A stretch of 64,000 nucleotides of DNA from Ambrosia x helenae (Eukaryota > Streptophyta > Magnoliopsida > Asterales > Asteraceae), in the NCBI GenBank assembly GCA_030844895.1, contig CM061233.1, forward strand, positions 57,561,468 to 57,625,467, given 5' to 3'. The notes beneath the pieces are model-generated. The model made no database searches, was not told the origin of the DNA, and saw only the letters and a list, made by a program, of their open reading frames with translations. This document shows positions 44,520 through 56,040 of this stretch, one piece after another. Position 1 is the stretch's first letter, and each line of letters starts with the position of its first letter. Both the position numbers and the translations under genes were made by a program.

Positions 44520-46238
44520 GCTGCCAAAGTTAACTCAGGTTACTTTCTTGGTTATTCATCAACTAGAAAAGCCTACAAGGTTTTTAACTCAAAAACCAGG
44601 ATAGTAGAAGAAACACTGAATGTCAAGTTTAATGAGTCAAAACACACTCTCATTCCAGCACATCCTGCTGAACTCTTTGACCTTGACAACTTTCATTTTG
44701 AACCTGAAAAGACTGTCACTTCATCCAAACCTACTTATTATGGTGATCAAAGGTTTGATGATGAGGATCCAGCACCATGGACTCCTCAAACAGTCATTAA
44801 GTCAACTTCAAAACCATCAGAAGTTTCACAAACTTCTGATTCAACAAATACTGAAGGCCAAACTCAAACATCTGCTTCAGCACCTGCAACTACTGAAGAC
44901 ACTGAAACTGCTGAACCAGATATAATAGACCTCAGTAGTTTGTTTGAAGAACATGAGCCACCAACACCTGTCAGTGGTTTACAACAACTGATCGAACACA
45001 AAGATCATCCACTTGATCAAATCATGGGTGATATTGCATCAGGTGTTCTTACAAGAAACCAACTTTCCAACTTTTGTCAATTCTCAGCATTTATTTCACA
45101 GTTGGAACCAAAGAAGTACCAGGAAGCTCTCAAAGACAACAATTGGGTGCAGGCAATGCAAGATGAATTGCTTCAATTCAACAAGCAACAGGTTTGGGAA
45201 ATCTGTCCCTTACCACCAAACAAGCAACCAATTGGCACAAGATGGGTTTTCAGGAACAAACAAGATGAAGCTGGTATTATAATAAAGAACAAGGCAAGAC
45301 TGGTAGTACAAGGTTACTCTCAAGAAGAAGGCATTGACTATGATGAAACCTTTGCTCCAGTGGCAAGGCTTGAAGCCATCAGGTTATTTCTGGCCTATGC
45401 CATTTCCAACAAAATAAAAGTTTATCAAATGGATGTCAAGAGTGCATTTTTGTATGGAAAGATAAAAGAGGAAGTGTATGTTTGTCAGCCACCTGGGTTT
45501 GAGGATCCTTCTCATCCTGAGTGGGTGTACAAACTAGACAAAGCTCTTTATGGGCTCAAACAGGCTCCAAGAGCCTGGTATGATACACTTTCAACCTTTT
45601 TACTCAAAAATAACTTCACAAGAGGTGCCATTGATAAAACACTTTTCATAAAACATGTTGGAAATCATGTCTTACTTGTTCAAATATATGTTGATGATAT
45701 CATTTTTGGCTCAACAAACACGAAATTGTGTGATGAATTTAAGAAACTCATGCAATCAAAATTTGAGATGAGTACAATGGGAGAACTGCAGTACTTTTTA
45801 GGACTGCAGATTAAACAACAAACAAATGGAACTTTTATACATCAATCAAAATATGTTAAAGAATTATTAAACAAATTTTCTTTACAAGACTGTAAATCAT
45901 GTTCCACTCCCATGACACCAACCACACAAGTTGAACCAGATGATCAAGGAAAACAGGTTGATCAAACCATGTATAGATGTATGATAGGTTCCCTTTTATA
46001 TCTAACTGCTTCTAGACCAGATATTATGTTTTCAACATGTGTCTGTGCTAGATATCAATCAGCTCCTAGGGAATCACACCTTATTGCAGTCAAAAGAATT
46101 TTCAGATATCTGAAAGGAACTCCCACACTTGGAATTTGGTATCCTGCTTCAAGCAATACCAAGTTATCAGCTTTTTCAGATAGTGACTATGTAGAAAATC
46201 AACATCTGGTGGTTGTCAATTCTTGGGAAACTGTCTAG
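44520..46238 (+). pseudogene. Copia integrase tail and reverse transcriptase
   Basis: One frame is open from 44520 (GYFLGYSS) through a Ser/Thr-rich linker into RT. RT landmarks are WVQAMQDELLQF, PIGTRWVFRNK, ARLVVQGYSQEEGIDY, FAPVARLEAIR, MDVKSAFLYG, LYGLKQAPRAWY and the catalytic YVDDIIFGS. ASRPDIMFSTCVCARYQ and HLIAVKRIFRYLKGT then lead to RNase H. A short deletion with frameshift near 46195 ends the frame. RT itself appears intact. Confidence 0.9.
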
Positions 46239-46611
46239 TGTCCTGGCAATCAAAGAAGCAAACATCTGTTGCAACTTCAACTGCTGAAGCTGAATACATT
46301 GCAGCTGCAAGTTGTACATCACAGATACAATGGCTCCAATATCAACTTCTTGATTATGGAATCAAAGAGACCAAGACACCATTGCTTGTAGACAGCAAAT
46401 CTGCCATTAGCATCATTCAAAATCCTGTTCAGTTTTCAAAAACTAAACACATTGAAATCAGGTATCATTTCATAAGAGACTGCTATGAAAAAGGCAAGAT
46501 TTAAGTGAAACATGTAGCAACAGCTAATCAAATAGCTGACATTTTCACTAAACCCCTTGACACATCAACATTTCAGAAGTTAGTATCCATGCTAGGGATG
46601 CTAAATTTGTA
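46200..46611 (+). pseudogene. Copia RNase H
   Basis: After the frameshift, frame 46223-46504 holds SWQSKKQTSVATSTAEAEYIA, LLVDSKSAI and KTKHIEIRYHFIRD, the copia RNase H signature. A TAA at 46502-46504 is followed in frame by HVATANQIADIFTKPL and ends at a TAA near 46609. It removes RNA from the hybrid during reverse transcription. One stop and the upstream shift break it. Confidence 0.85.
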
Positions 46612-47113
46612 AGTGTTTCTATTTATTTTTCTGCACATTTTTTGTTTTTCACTTACATCTGTTTTCAAACACTTGAAAAACTTCTGAAAAGAGAGAAACT
46701 ACTGATGAACAAAACATCAGTATGGGGATAATTTCTGAAAAGTAATTAACTTCTGATAAAATAACCTTCAGAAGTTATGAATAAAAGTATTTATAAAGTA
46801 TTTCTCATCAGCTGTTAAAACTACTTAAGAGAAAATGGGAACTACTGATGAAGATGATCCTTCATCAGCAGTTTAGTCAAAAAGGGCAAATCTGACTTTT
46901 CCCATCATCAGAAGTTTGACCTAGTCGGTTTAAAACTTCTGATAAAGAGATTTTTAACCCAGGCGGTTTAAAAACTTCTAATAAAGAAGATCCAAGCGGT
47001 TAAAAACTTCTGATAAATATCTTTTTTTTCAACACTTATCCTTTCAAACACAAAAATTCCCTCCTTCTCTCTCAAGAAAGCTTTCAAACCCCTGAACCTG
47101 CAACACAAAATCA
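46612..47113 (+). other. Region between pol and the accessory ORF
   Basis: There is no open frame. Words such as aacttctgataaa and ggcggtttaaaaactt recur three to four times between 46680 and 47020, a short irregular tandem repeat in front of the accessory ORF. Confidence 0.5.
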
Positions 47114-50100
47114 TTGTTCGATTCATCAACACACACAAACCACATGGCTTTAGTTCTCAAACAGGGACACAATCTCAGAGCCTACTTAGAAAAACAAGAA
47201 GGCTGGTCCCAATATGATGAGATCATTGATCTCTTCGTCAAATCCCAATATTTCACCGCTCTCACCATAGACCCACCAATTCATCCTGAAACTCTAAATG
47301 AGTTCTGGGCTAATGCTGAGACAGTGATGGTGGATGATGAAGTTATCTCCCTCAACTCAACAATTAAAGGGAGACAAATGGCCATAACACAGGCCATACT
47401 CTCAAACAGACTGGGGTTGAATGATGTGAATGCCCCTGAAAAGTTTGACAACTCTGCTATCCACCTAACCATGACTGAGTGTGGTTATCAAGGTACTCTC
47501 TCACAAGCTACAATCTTTTAAAAGTATTTTGAACCAAAATATAAACTTTTGTTTCATTATATTATTATGTGCTTGAGTCCTAAAACTGGGTCTTATGACC
47601 AGATGCCCTCAACCTTTCAACCAATCTTTCATTCTATTGTGAATGAAACAAATTTCAGGGCATCAAAACTTTTCTTTAATGAGTTGGTGTTACATCACAA
47701 TAACACTAAGAAAAAGTTTTTGTTATATCCAAGGTTCATATGCAGTGCATAATATCTGAACTGGGTAATGAGGTGCTTGTGGGTAAAATTGAAATTTTGA
47801 AACCCTTAACCTCACAAGCATACTCAAGGCACAACAAACAGGTTGCCTGGCCAGAAGATGACCAAGGGGAACAAGCACCAGTCCCCATGGAACCCTCATC
47901 TTCCAAACCTACTCCACCAAAGGCCAAGAACCCAAGATAACAAAACAAAAACCCACTAAACCCAAAAGAAAAGCTGTTCAGGAGGTTGAGATGCCTGAAC
48001 AAACTACTGTGCAATCTGCACTTCTTAAAGATGTGACTGAAACATCCTCTCAGTCTCATCCATCTCAAACCCCACCAAGAGCACCAATAACTATCCTTTT
48101 CAAAAGAAAAAGACTTAAGAAAAATATTCCAATTGACTCTTCTTTTGAAACTGCTGAACCCATTGCCCAAACTACTGAACCAGCACCCCAAATTTCTGAA
48201 CCAGACATCGAAATAGCCAAACTTCTCTCCGGGCTAAAAGAGAAAGTCCCATTTACACCTGTCAGTCCCCATCAACCACATCAAACAGGGGACATAGACT
48301 CAGACATGACATGGATGTGGACACTCATAGCCCTAACCAAAGAGATGAGGATGAACCAGGGTCTCTAAGCCCAAACTTAGAAACCTTTGGTACTTTTGAG
48401 GCTGCTACTACTCATTTACCACCCAGTGGTGGACCTGAGGACAGAAGTAAAATAGCTAAGACCTCAACTGTGGCAACTACTGATGAAGGCTTAATGCCTG
48501 AGGTAGGAAATCCTCTGAACCAAGAACAAGAGGTACATGAGACAACTGAGTTGGGCTCAGCTCATGATGTAACTGATACAGCCCTCATTGAGGATGTAAT
48601 CAGGGATTCAGATGATTCCATTAATTTGGATGATGTTTCAAAACACAAAACTACTGAATTGACGGCAATAAGTGAAGGTCCTGCACCTGGTGTCTCTAAG
48701 CTCAAGAAGCTAGTCACACCATCTCAGGTTAAAGCCCACTCAATCCATGATTCCCCTAGAGTTGCATCTCCTGTACAACAAGGAGATCAACCAAAAACAC
48801 ACCCCTCACTACAAATGTCTACCCAATTCCCTGGGCAATCAAGCATAGACCTGAACCAACTATGCAGCCTAGATGGTCCCTTGTATCACATGATGAACAC
48901 CCTCATCAAAAATCACATCCAAACATACACAACTGACTTGGAGCTGTCCATGAAGAACCAATTTGGAGTGATACAGACGAAGATGAATGATCTGTCCAAC
49001 AAGATTGATCATAACAGCAAACAGATTGCTCATCTTCAAGGTCATTTCTCCCAAGCTTCAACTTCCAAAGGTGATAAAGCCAAAAAGGGGGAGAAAATCA
49101 AGGTACCTATGGATACACTTGAAGCCAGAAGAAAGGCAAGAGTGGCTATCCTAGCTAGAGATCAAAAAGATCAAGCCAGAAAAGAGAAACTGGCACAACA
49201 ATTTGGTGTCTCTATTCAAGAAATAGAAGATGCTGAAAAGGCTGATGAATCCCAAGGGCACAATGAAGAAACCTCTGATGGCCAAAGTTTTGATGAAGAA
49301 TCAGAAAGTACTGAAGACAATCCTTCAGTAGTTGACAAACCTTCAGAAGTTGTCAACCCATCAGAAGTTAACACTTCCAAGACTCAAACTGCTGACCCTT
49401 CCAGATCAACTGCTCCTATTCAACCAACATCTGCTCCTATCAGGCCTACTACAACAGTTACAACAATGACTGTGCTAAACCCTTCTCCAATCTCTCAATC
49501 AGCTGATTTACTTGAGAAGAGTTTAGTTGCAGCCCAAAAGAAGGCCAGAGAAGATCTGATTTGGAAAAATCTAGAAGAAAGGGATGACTTAGATCTAAGC
49601 CATGAAGAAAAACTTCAGGCTTATGAAGCTGAACTACAAAGGCAGGCTAGCCTAGATGAGATTGCTGAACAAGACAAAAGACATCAACTAATGTCTTACA
49701 TTATGAAGAACAGCAAAGTCAAAGCCCATACATTGAAGAGACTCTCTGTGGAAGAGCTGACAAGAAGAGCTCAACTTATTGCAGATAAACTTGCAACAAG
49801 AAAAGACACAAAGGCCAAGAGAGCTCAGATGATAGAAGAACTGGTAGCCAATGGTTAAGGTTCAAAAGTCTCAGTGTCCAAGTGGAAAGAAGAAAGATTG
49901 GTGGACACATACAGAAAATATAAGGCTGCAAGGGCTGCTAATCCAGAGAAGTTTCAAACTGCTGAAGCTTCAACTTCAGTAGTTAGAACTTCTGGTGTTC
50001 AAAGAAGACCAGCTACCCAAAGAAAGAAGTCAGAGGAAAAAGTGAAGACTGATTTCAGAATGGTACTACTAGAAGGTAGTACAGTAGTACATTCTGATTT

Positions 50101-50605
50101 TGACATAGAAGAGAAGCCTCTGCTCACACAATTCAGGGATCCTTCCACCTATGCATATCAAATCCAGAAGACCATCACAGACAAAATGCACACCAAGGTA
50201 GTAACTGAACATCATTTGCCAACATTTCAGATACCTAATGTGATGGAACAACAGCAGGGAAGTGAATCCCACCTGAGAGTCACTGAAGTTGAAAACATTC
50301 AACACTCAGGAGAAACCCAGGGTACCACCATGGTTCCCTACACTGCAGACTTTGACAAGTCTAAAGTACCAGTCATCAGATGGTCCTTTACTGATAACAA
50401 CTCAGTACTTGTGACAAGAAGAGATCAAACAAGCAGGGAATATAGGTCGATGAATGAACTGAAGAAACTATCAACCAAAGACCTGCTTACAATCCAACAC
50501 TTGGAACCAAGAAAAGGGTCTCTTACTGATGATCAACTAAACCAGCTCAAGAATTCCATGTTCAAAGGAATATGGCAAATTGTGAAGGACAGAAATGAAC
50601 AATAA
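47114..50605 (+). pseudogene. Long post-pol accessory ORF of Sirevirus-like copia
   Basis: The open pieces 47114-47521, 47549-47752, 48311-49858 and 49874-50605 lie in one frame. A stop at 47519-47521, a damaged stretch (47750-48310, other frames) and the TAA at 49856-49858 separate them. The N part (GHNLRAYLEKQEGWSQYDEIIDLF) is globular and the middle is Pro/Thr/Ser-rich. The part from 49050 to 49860 is Lys/Glu/Gln-rich and likely coiled coil. No transmembrane helix is evident. The ORF lies where Sireviruses carry their env-like gene, so a shared origin is likely. Function is unknown. Confidence 0.7.
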
Positions 50606-50646
50606 GGAATTAGTAAGGTTTGGCTTCATCAATCCAGGGGGGAGAT

Positions 50647-51337
50647 TGTTAGGACAAAAAGGATTGGTGAAACCACTTTTGCAAACCTTAGTGTAATTCA
50701 CTTTCTGTCAAAATACTCTAAGTATGGAACTGCTGAAGACAAAGAATCAAACTGCTGAAGAAGAGATTCAGAAGTGCTGAAGAAGAAGTCATCAGAAGTT
50801 CTGAAGTTCAAACCAGACACTTCTACTGAAGACAAAACACTCATCAGTAGTTTGTCATTCATCAGTACTTGAAGAAGATCTTTTCCACCGCCTTTGTATA
50901 TCAGTATTAGTTTAATACTTTAGTATTTCTTTTGCTTTATGTACAAGTTCCAAGACTGCAACTTGTTGCAACTTGTTTCTGAACTTGCTTTTGGCAAGGT
51001 TCATGTATTTGTAAAGTCTATAAATAGAAGGATTCATCCTTCTGTTTTAGACATTGATTTTAATACAAGAAATCCTTCAACTCTTATTATTGTTATTTCC
51101 ATTTCGTGTTTATTGAGAATCTGTCAAAGTATTTCATTCTCATTCAATACTTAGGTTTTCAATAAACACTTCTCATTTATTAGTTCTTGATTCCAGGGGG
51201 AGTAATAACTCCTGTTGATAAGTGTAGCTATAAAACTTATTAACATTCCGCTGTGCTATCACTCACCAAAGAACTTGCTAAACACTTAAGTGTCAACTAG
51301 CAAGTTCAACCAAAAGAGCAGCTATACTGATCCAACA
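50647..51337 (+). repeat. 3' LTR of Sirevirus-like copia
   Basis: The 691-bp repeat is preceded by the polypurine tract ccaggggggagat (50634-50646). It ends GATCCAACA, then the duplication atagg. It is almost identical to 1559-2246. Confidence 0.9.
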
Positions 51338-51529
51338 ATAGGTTCCATCCAAACACGTGCACTGTGAAGATTCCGGTAGCTACAAAGTTACCGGAACAGT
51401 GAAACACGAAGAAGAACAAAGAAAATAGGGTAAGAATTGCTGGAAAAGAGAAACGAAGAAGAAAACACTGGATCGCCAAAAATCGCCCAACCCAGAGAGA
51501 AAACCCTAGCTTCTTAGCTTCGTCCTTTT
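51338..51529 (-). mobile_element. 5' UTR and ORF1 start of the LINE
   Basis: On the minus strand about 180 bp of leader end in the ATG at 51346-51348. The copia insertion begins less than two codons later. The leader begins at the 16-bp target duplication 51530-51545, so the LINE was inserted at full length. The same segment stands at 2247-2440. Confidence 0.85.
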
Positions 51530-53330
51530 TTAAACATTTTCATTTGAATGACAAGTGTGTGAGTTGCAAGAAAGGAAAGCAGCACAAGCAGTCCCATAAA
51601 CCAAAGAAAGTCAATTCAGTTAACTTGAGCATTTGCACATGGATCTGTTCGGACCGGTCAAGCGTAAAAGTCATGTTGGGAAATTGTACTGTCTTGTGAT
51701 TACAGATGACTATTCCAGATTTTCATGGGTTATGTGCTTGCATCATAAGAGCAACACGTTTAATAATCTAAAGGTTCTGTTCCCTCGATTGGAAAATATC
51801 TATGGTCTGAAGATCAAGAGAATTAGGAGTGATAATGGGACGGAGTTCAAGAACGCACAAATGGATGCTCTTTGTGAAGATAAAGGAATTCATCATGAAT
51901 ACAGTGCTCCGTATACCCCTCAACAGAAACGTGTGTCGCAGAACGCAAAAACAGGACTCTAATTGAAGCGGCAAGGACAATGCTTGCGGATTTAATCTTC
52001 CAGTAATGTTCTGGAATGAAACAATTTACGCAGCTTGTTATACTCTCAATCGTGTTTTAACGGTGAAGAAGTTTGGAAAAATTTCGTATGAGCTGTTGAA
52101 TCGACGAAAGCCGAACTTAGAGTATCTAGAACCGTTTGGAGCCCCGTGTACAATTGTTAATCCATCTGAGAAGTTCGTACCAAAGGCCGAAGAAGGATTC
52201 TTTATTGGATATGCAACCCCGCCCAAATGGGTATTCAACAAACGAACTCGTCAGGTCGAGGAGTGGGGTTAACGTTGAAGTTCAACCGTATACTCAGAAT
52301 GTACAGGGTAGCGGTAGCGGTCCAGTGGATGTTTGATTACAAGGATTTCTTTGAATCATTCAATCTAGATAGCTTGGTTGAAGAGGCTGTATTACGATTA
52401 TATTATGAGTGTGAAAATGCAGTGACATCACCATTGGTGCGTCTGATCACCGTAAACCATCAAATAGCTTCTAATGATACCAATGCTCCTGCAGCAGAAG
52501 AAGAGGTATTTCAGGAAGCTTCCACAACTCTCAATTCATCGGAATCTGAAGATGACGATGATGTTACAAGTGAAGCTGTTCAAGATGTTGCTACAGAGAC
52601 ACCTCTAGTGAACCCAAATCCAAATGGTGCTTCATCATCCAACTTGGGTAATGATCTGGATTCAACAGAGAATTTAACTACTCAGACGGGAGTACAAGTA
52701 CCTGATTATCAGGAATCTCGGATACATCGGATTCACCCGCTCGAGCAGGTTAATGGTGATCCTGGTAGCAGTGTCATGACGAGAGGAAAATTGAGGAATG
52801 CTAACTCACAAGCAAATCTTGGAGCTCTTGCCTTATATGCCAAAATTCAAAAATCAGGTTTTCAAAATGACTGGTCTTTTGCTTGTTATGTTTCGTTGGT
52901 TGAGCCCGCGGACATACAAGGATGCTCTTTTGAATGATGCTTGGGTAGAGGCTATGCAAGAGGAGTTATTACTTAAGTTTCAGAAACTTTGAGTGTGGAC
53001 ACTGACAGATTTACCTCCAGGAAGGAAAAAGATCGGAACTAAATGGGTGTTTAAATGTAAGAAGGATGACAAAGGAGTGATTGTTAGGAACAAAGCTCGT
53101 TTGGTCGTACAAGGCTTTCATCAGTTGAAGGAATAGATTATAACGAGATTTATGCACCGTTTGCATGCTTAGAAAGCTATCCGCATGTTTCTGGCGTTTT
53201 GCATCTTATAAGAAATTCAAGGTGTATCAAATGGACGTTAAAAGCGCGTTTCTTTATGTGTGGTAAAGGAAGAAGTTTACGTAGGTCAACCACGAGGCTA
53301 TGAGGATCCTATTCACCGGGCAAAAAATAT
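51530..53330 (+). pseudogene. Host copia integrase and RT start
   Basis: The host copia resumes at the LINE target duplication in the frame left at 32909. The integrase core shows ITDDYSRF and SDNGTEF, but a small indel near 51930 shifts the frame before the catalytic Glu. Copy A still reads NGVAERKN there. C-terminal integrase is in 52006-52937. The RT start (TKWVFKCKKD region, about 53020-53300) has several one-base indels. RT ends at the same GYEDP point as in copy A. The larger number of one-base indels here than in copy A suggests consensus errors near the contig end. Confidence 0.85.
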
Positions 53331-53710
53331 TTGAAAACCAAAAAAGTACAAATATTGATAAAATCTCAAAGACAAAAAACGGTGAGAATGAAAAAATAGT
53401 TAATGGTGAAAAGACAAAATGTCAGTGGAATGCGGAGATCTTCTTTTATACTAAAAAAGCTATGAAAACAAATACACAACCTTGTAGTGATGTATGAGCA
53501 GGCTCAAAATCATTTTTATGTTTAACACGTGATATAAACTTAAAGAACTGAACCTAGTGGATTAAAGTCTCATTGGCATATGGTTCTAGCACCAAATATA
53601 CCGTTTGAGAGATTGACAAAATATGAGGTTTTGGATCTTTATATGTTTGTACTATCCAAATATATGCTCGTTGTCCCTTGACTATGAAGTAAAGCTTATT
53701 TGTCACAAGT
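53331..53710. other. Unidentified sequence up to the gap
   Basis: It is shared with 4226-4611, AT-rich and without an open frame. It stops at the gap at the word gtcacaagt, the same word where the match in copy A ends. Confidence 0.5.
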
Positions 53711-53810
53711 NNNNNNNNNNNNNNNNNNNNNNNNNNNNNNNNNNNNNNNNNNNNNNNNNNNNNNNNNNNNNNNNNNNNNNNNNNNNNNNNNNNNNNNNNN
53801 NNNNNNNNNN
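53711..53810. other. Assembly gap (100 N)
   Basis: A run of exactly 100 N. The left side repeats sequence from the window start. The right side is in the middle of a gypsy protease. The true distance is unknown. Confidence 0.99.
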
Positions 53811-54122
53811 AACGCACAGAAATCTGTGACTTCATGGTCTTAACAGCCACATCTCGCCACGATGTCCTACTAGGGCGGGAAGCTTGGCAAAGTTCAACGC
53901 CAACGCCTCTACCCCCCACCAAATGGTAGGCTTCCAACCCGAACAGGCGTTGCAATAATCCGCGGCAACAAGCAGTGCCGCGATCAACGTGGCAAAAACC
54001 ACAAAAAACACAAACCCGATCGGAACCGGAAAACTGGGTTCTGAACCCTAAATTTCCGGACCAAACGGTCATCATCGGCCATGAAATCTCCAACACCATA
54101 TACGGGCGCACCTTAAGCAACT
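53811..54122 (+). pseudogene. Gypsy protease end
   Basis: The plus strand reads LTATSRHDVLLGREAW, the conserved hydrophobic-LLGR end of the aspartic protease domain. Stops and frame changes follow. The active-site Asp lies in the gap. Confidence 0.6.
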
Positions 54123-54179
54123 ACTAGTAAAAAACCATAGACATATTCGCCTGGCAACCGTCTGACATGATCGGCGTTC

Positions 54180-55060
54180 CAAGAGAAATCGCGGAACACA
54201 AACTCAACACGTACAGATCAGTGGAGCCAGTTGCCCAAAAGATGCGTAAAATGGGGCCGGAGAAAACAAAGGCGATGAACGAACAGGTCAACGAACTACT
54301 ACAACAGCAGGCATTATCCGCCCAATACGCTACCAAACCTGGGTAGCCAACCCAGTCATGGTAGGAAAAGCGACGGGCGGATGGCGCATGTGCGTCGACT
54401 ACAAAGACCTAAACAAAGCCTGTCCAAAGGATTGCTACCCTCTCCCAGAAAACGACCTAAAAAGTAACTCCCTAGCGCCATTTCGCTTCAAATGCTTCCT
54501 CGACGCCTACAAAGGCTACCACCAGATCCAAATGGCGAAGGAAGATGAAGACAAAACCGCCTTCCGCACTGACACAGGCATCAACTGTTACACCAAAATG
54601 CCCTTTGCGGTCTAAAAAACGCGGGAGCCACATATCAACGTCTCATGGACAGCGCTTTCATCCACGAGATAGGGGTACCGCTTGGAGGTATACGTTGATG
54701 ACCTCGTCATCAAAAGCAAAGACGAAGACAACATGCTGGAAGACATCCAAAAGACATTTAACCAACTGCGAAAGGTACGCATGAAGCTCAACCCCAGCAA
54801 ATGTTCCTTCGGCATGGAAGAAGGAAAATTCCTAGGCGTTATAGTCACGCGGGACGGCTTCCGCGCAAATCCAGACAAAGTCCTCGCCATTGATTGAATC
54901 GCCTTCACCAACATCCATCAAGGAAGTCCAAACCCTAATGGGACGCCTAGTCGCCCTCAAACGCTTCCTTTCAAATTATGCTTCCAAGTCTTTCCCGTTT
55001 GTAGACACTCTAAAAAATTGTCTTAAAAAATAATTTCTGCTAGACCCCTGAGGCGGTAAA
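54180..55060 (+). pseudogene. Gypsy reverse transcriptase
   Basis: Frame 54358-54615 holds MVGKATGGWRMCVDYKDLNKACPKDCYPLP and FLDAYKGYHQIQMA (first part of the catalytic domain). A one-base shift at 54613 passes through the LKNAGATYQRLMD region in another frame. Frame 54682-54897 then has EVYVDDLVIKS (catalytic YVDD), LNPSKCSFG and GFLGVIVT-type motif. A thumb-like TLMGRLVALKRFLS follows near 54935. The catalytic Asp pair is present, but the chain is broken twice. Confidence 0.8.
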
Positions 55061-55099
55061 AGCTTTTCAAGAAATGAAAGAATGTCTTATGAATTTACC

Positions 55100-56040
55100 T
55101 ACTCTCACAGCACCATTACCCAAAGAGCCCGCTAACCCTATACCTCTCTGTAACAGAGCGGGCAATCGGCGCAGTACTCCTAGTAGACCGGAAAACCGTA
55201 CAAACACCCATCTACTACATCAGTAGAACCCTGCTAGACGCAGAGACTAGATACTCCACAATGGAAAAGTTAGTGCTAGCTCTCATCCACGCTTCGCGCA
55301 GACTGCGCAGGTATTCACGGGCCACCCAATAAACGTCCTAACAGACTACAGAATCAGCGACGTTTTACGCAAGCCAGAAACCTCAGGACGCTTGGCAAAA
55401 TGGGCAATCGAACTAGGCGAACACACTATCAACTACAAGCCTAGACCCGCAGTTAAGGGACAGGTACTCGCCGACTCTTCGCCTCCGAAACCCAACAGAC
55501 AAAATTGCGGAGTGCCTAGCAGAGCAAGACCCTGCACAACCAATGCCGGAAAATGAAAGCTGGAAACTTTATACCGACGGCGCATCCAACTCAGATGGCG
55601 CAGGCGCAGGTTTCGGCTAATCATCCCAAACAAAAAAGAATACACGTACGCCATTAGATTAGATTTTGCCGCAACAAACAATGAGGCGGAATATGAAGCG
55701 CTACTAAGCAGGGCTACGCATTGCGCATCAAATGGGAGCCTCCCACATCGAAGCACATGTCGATTCACTGCTAGTAGCCGGACACATCAATGGCACATAT
55801 GACGCAAGGGATGCCACAATGGCCCTATACTTACAGCAGGCCAAGCTACTCATGCGCAAATTCGCTTCTTGCACAGTCGTCCACATCAATCGAAGCGAGA
55901 ACAAACCCGCCGACGCGCTAAGCAAAATGACTTCCACAGTCTTTGACCACATGGCCAAAAACGTCCGGTTGAACTACAAGAAACCCCATCCGTCCTATAA
56001 AGGCAAGTCAACGTCATTCAAACAGGTAACACCTCTTGGA
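55100..56040 (+). pseudogene. Gypsy RNase H region
   Basis: Broken frames encode the RT-RNase H connection and then a plant-type RNase H. LYTDGASNSDGAGAG is near 55570, NNEAEYEALL near 55680, and VHINRSENKPADALSKM (frame 55732-56052) is its conserved end. Several frameshifts separate them. Confidence 0.7.

Larger units (their letters stand above)
40530..51337 (+). mobile_element. Complete Sirevirus-like Ty1/copia element (10.8 kb)
   Basis: Both LTRs (40530-41203 and 50647-51337), a primer site, gag, protease, RT, RNase H, a long post-pol ORF and a polypurine tract are present. The 5-bp duplication atagg (40525-40529 and 51338-51342) proves a clean insertion into LINE ORF1. Size, primer site and an accessory ORF after RNase H suit the Sirevirus lineage. 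The integrase core is lost and several frames are broken, so the copy is defective. The LTRs differ by several indels (674 against 691 bp). Confidence 0.9.

Noticed and set aside
47736..48191. 151-residue minus-strand ORF
   Set aside because: It lies antisense to the damaged part of the accessory ORF and has no recognisable domain or promoter.
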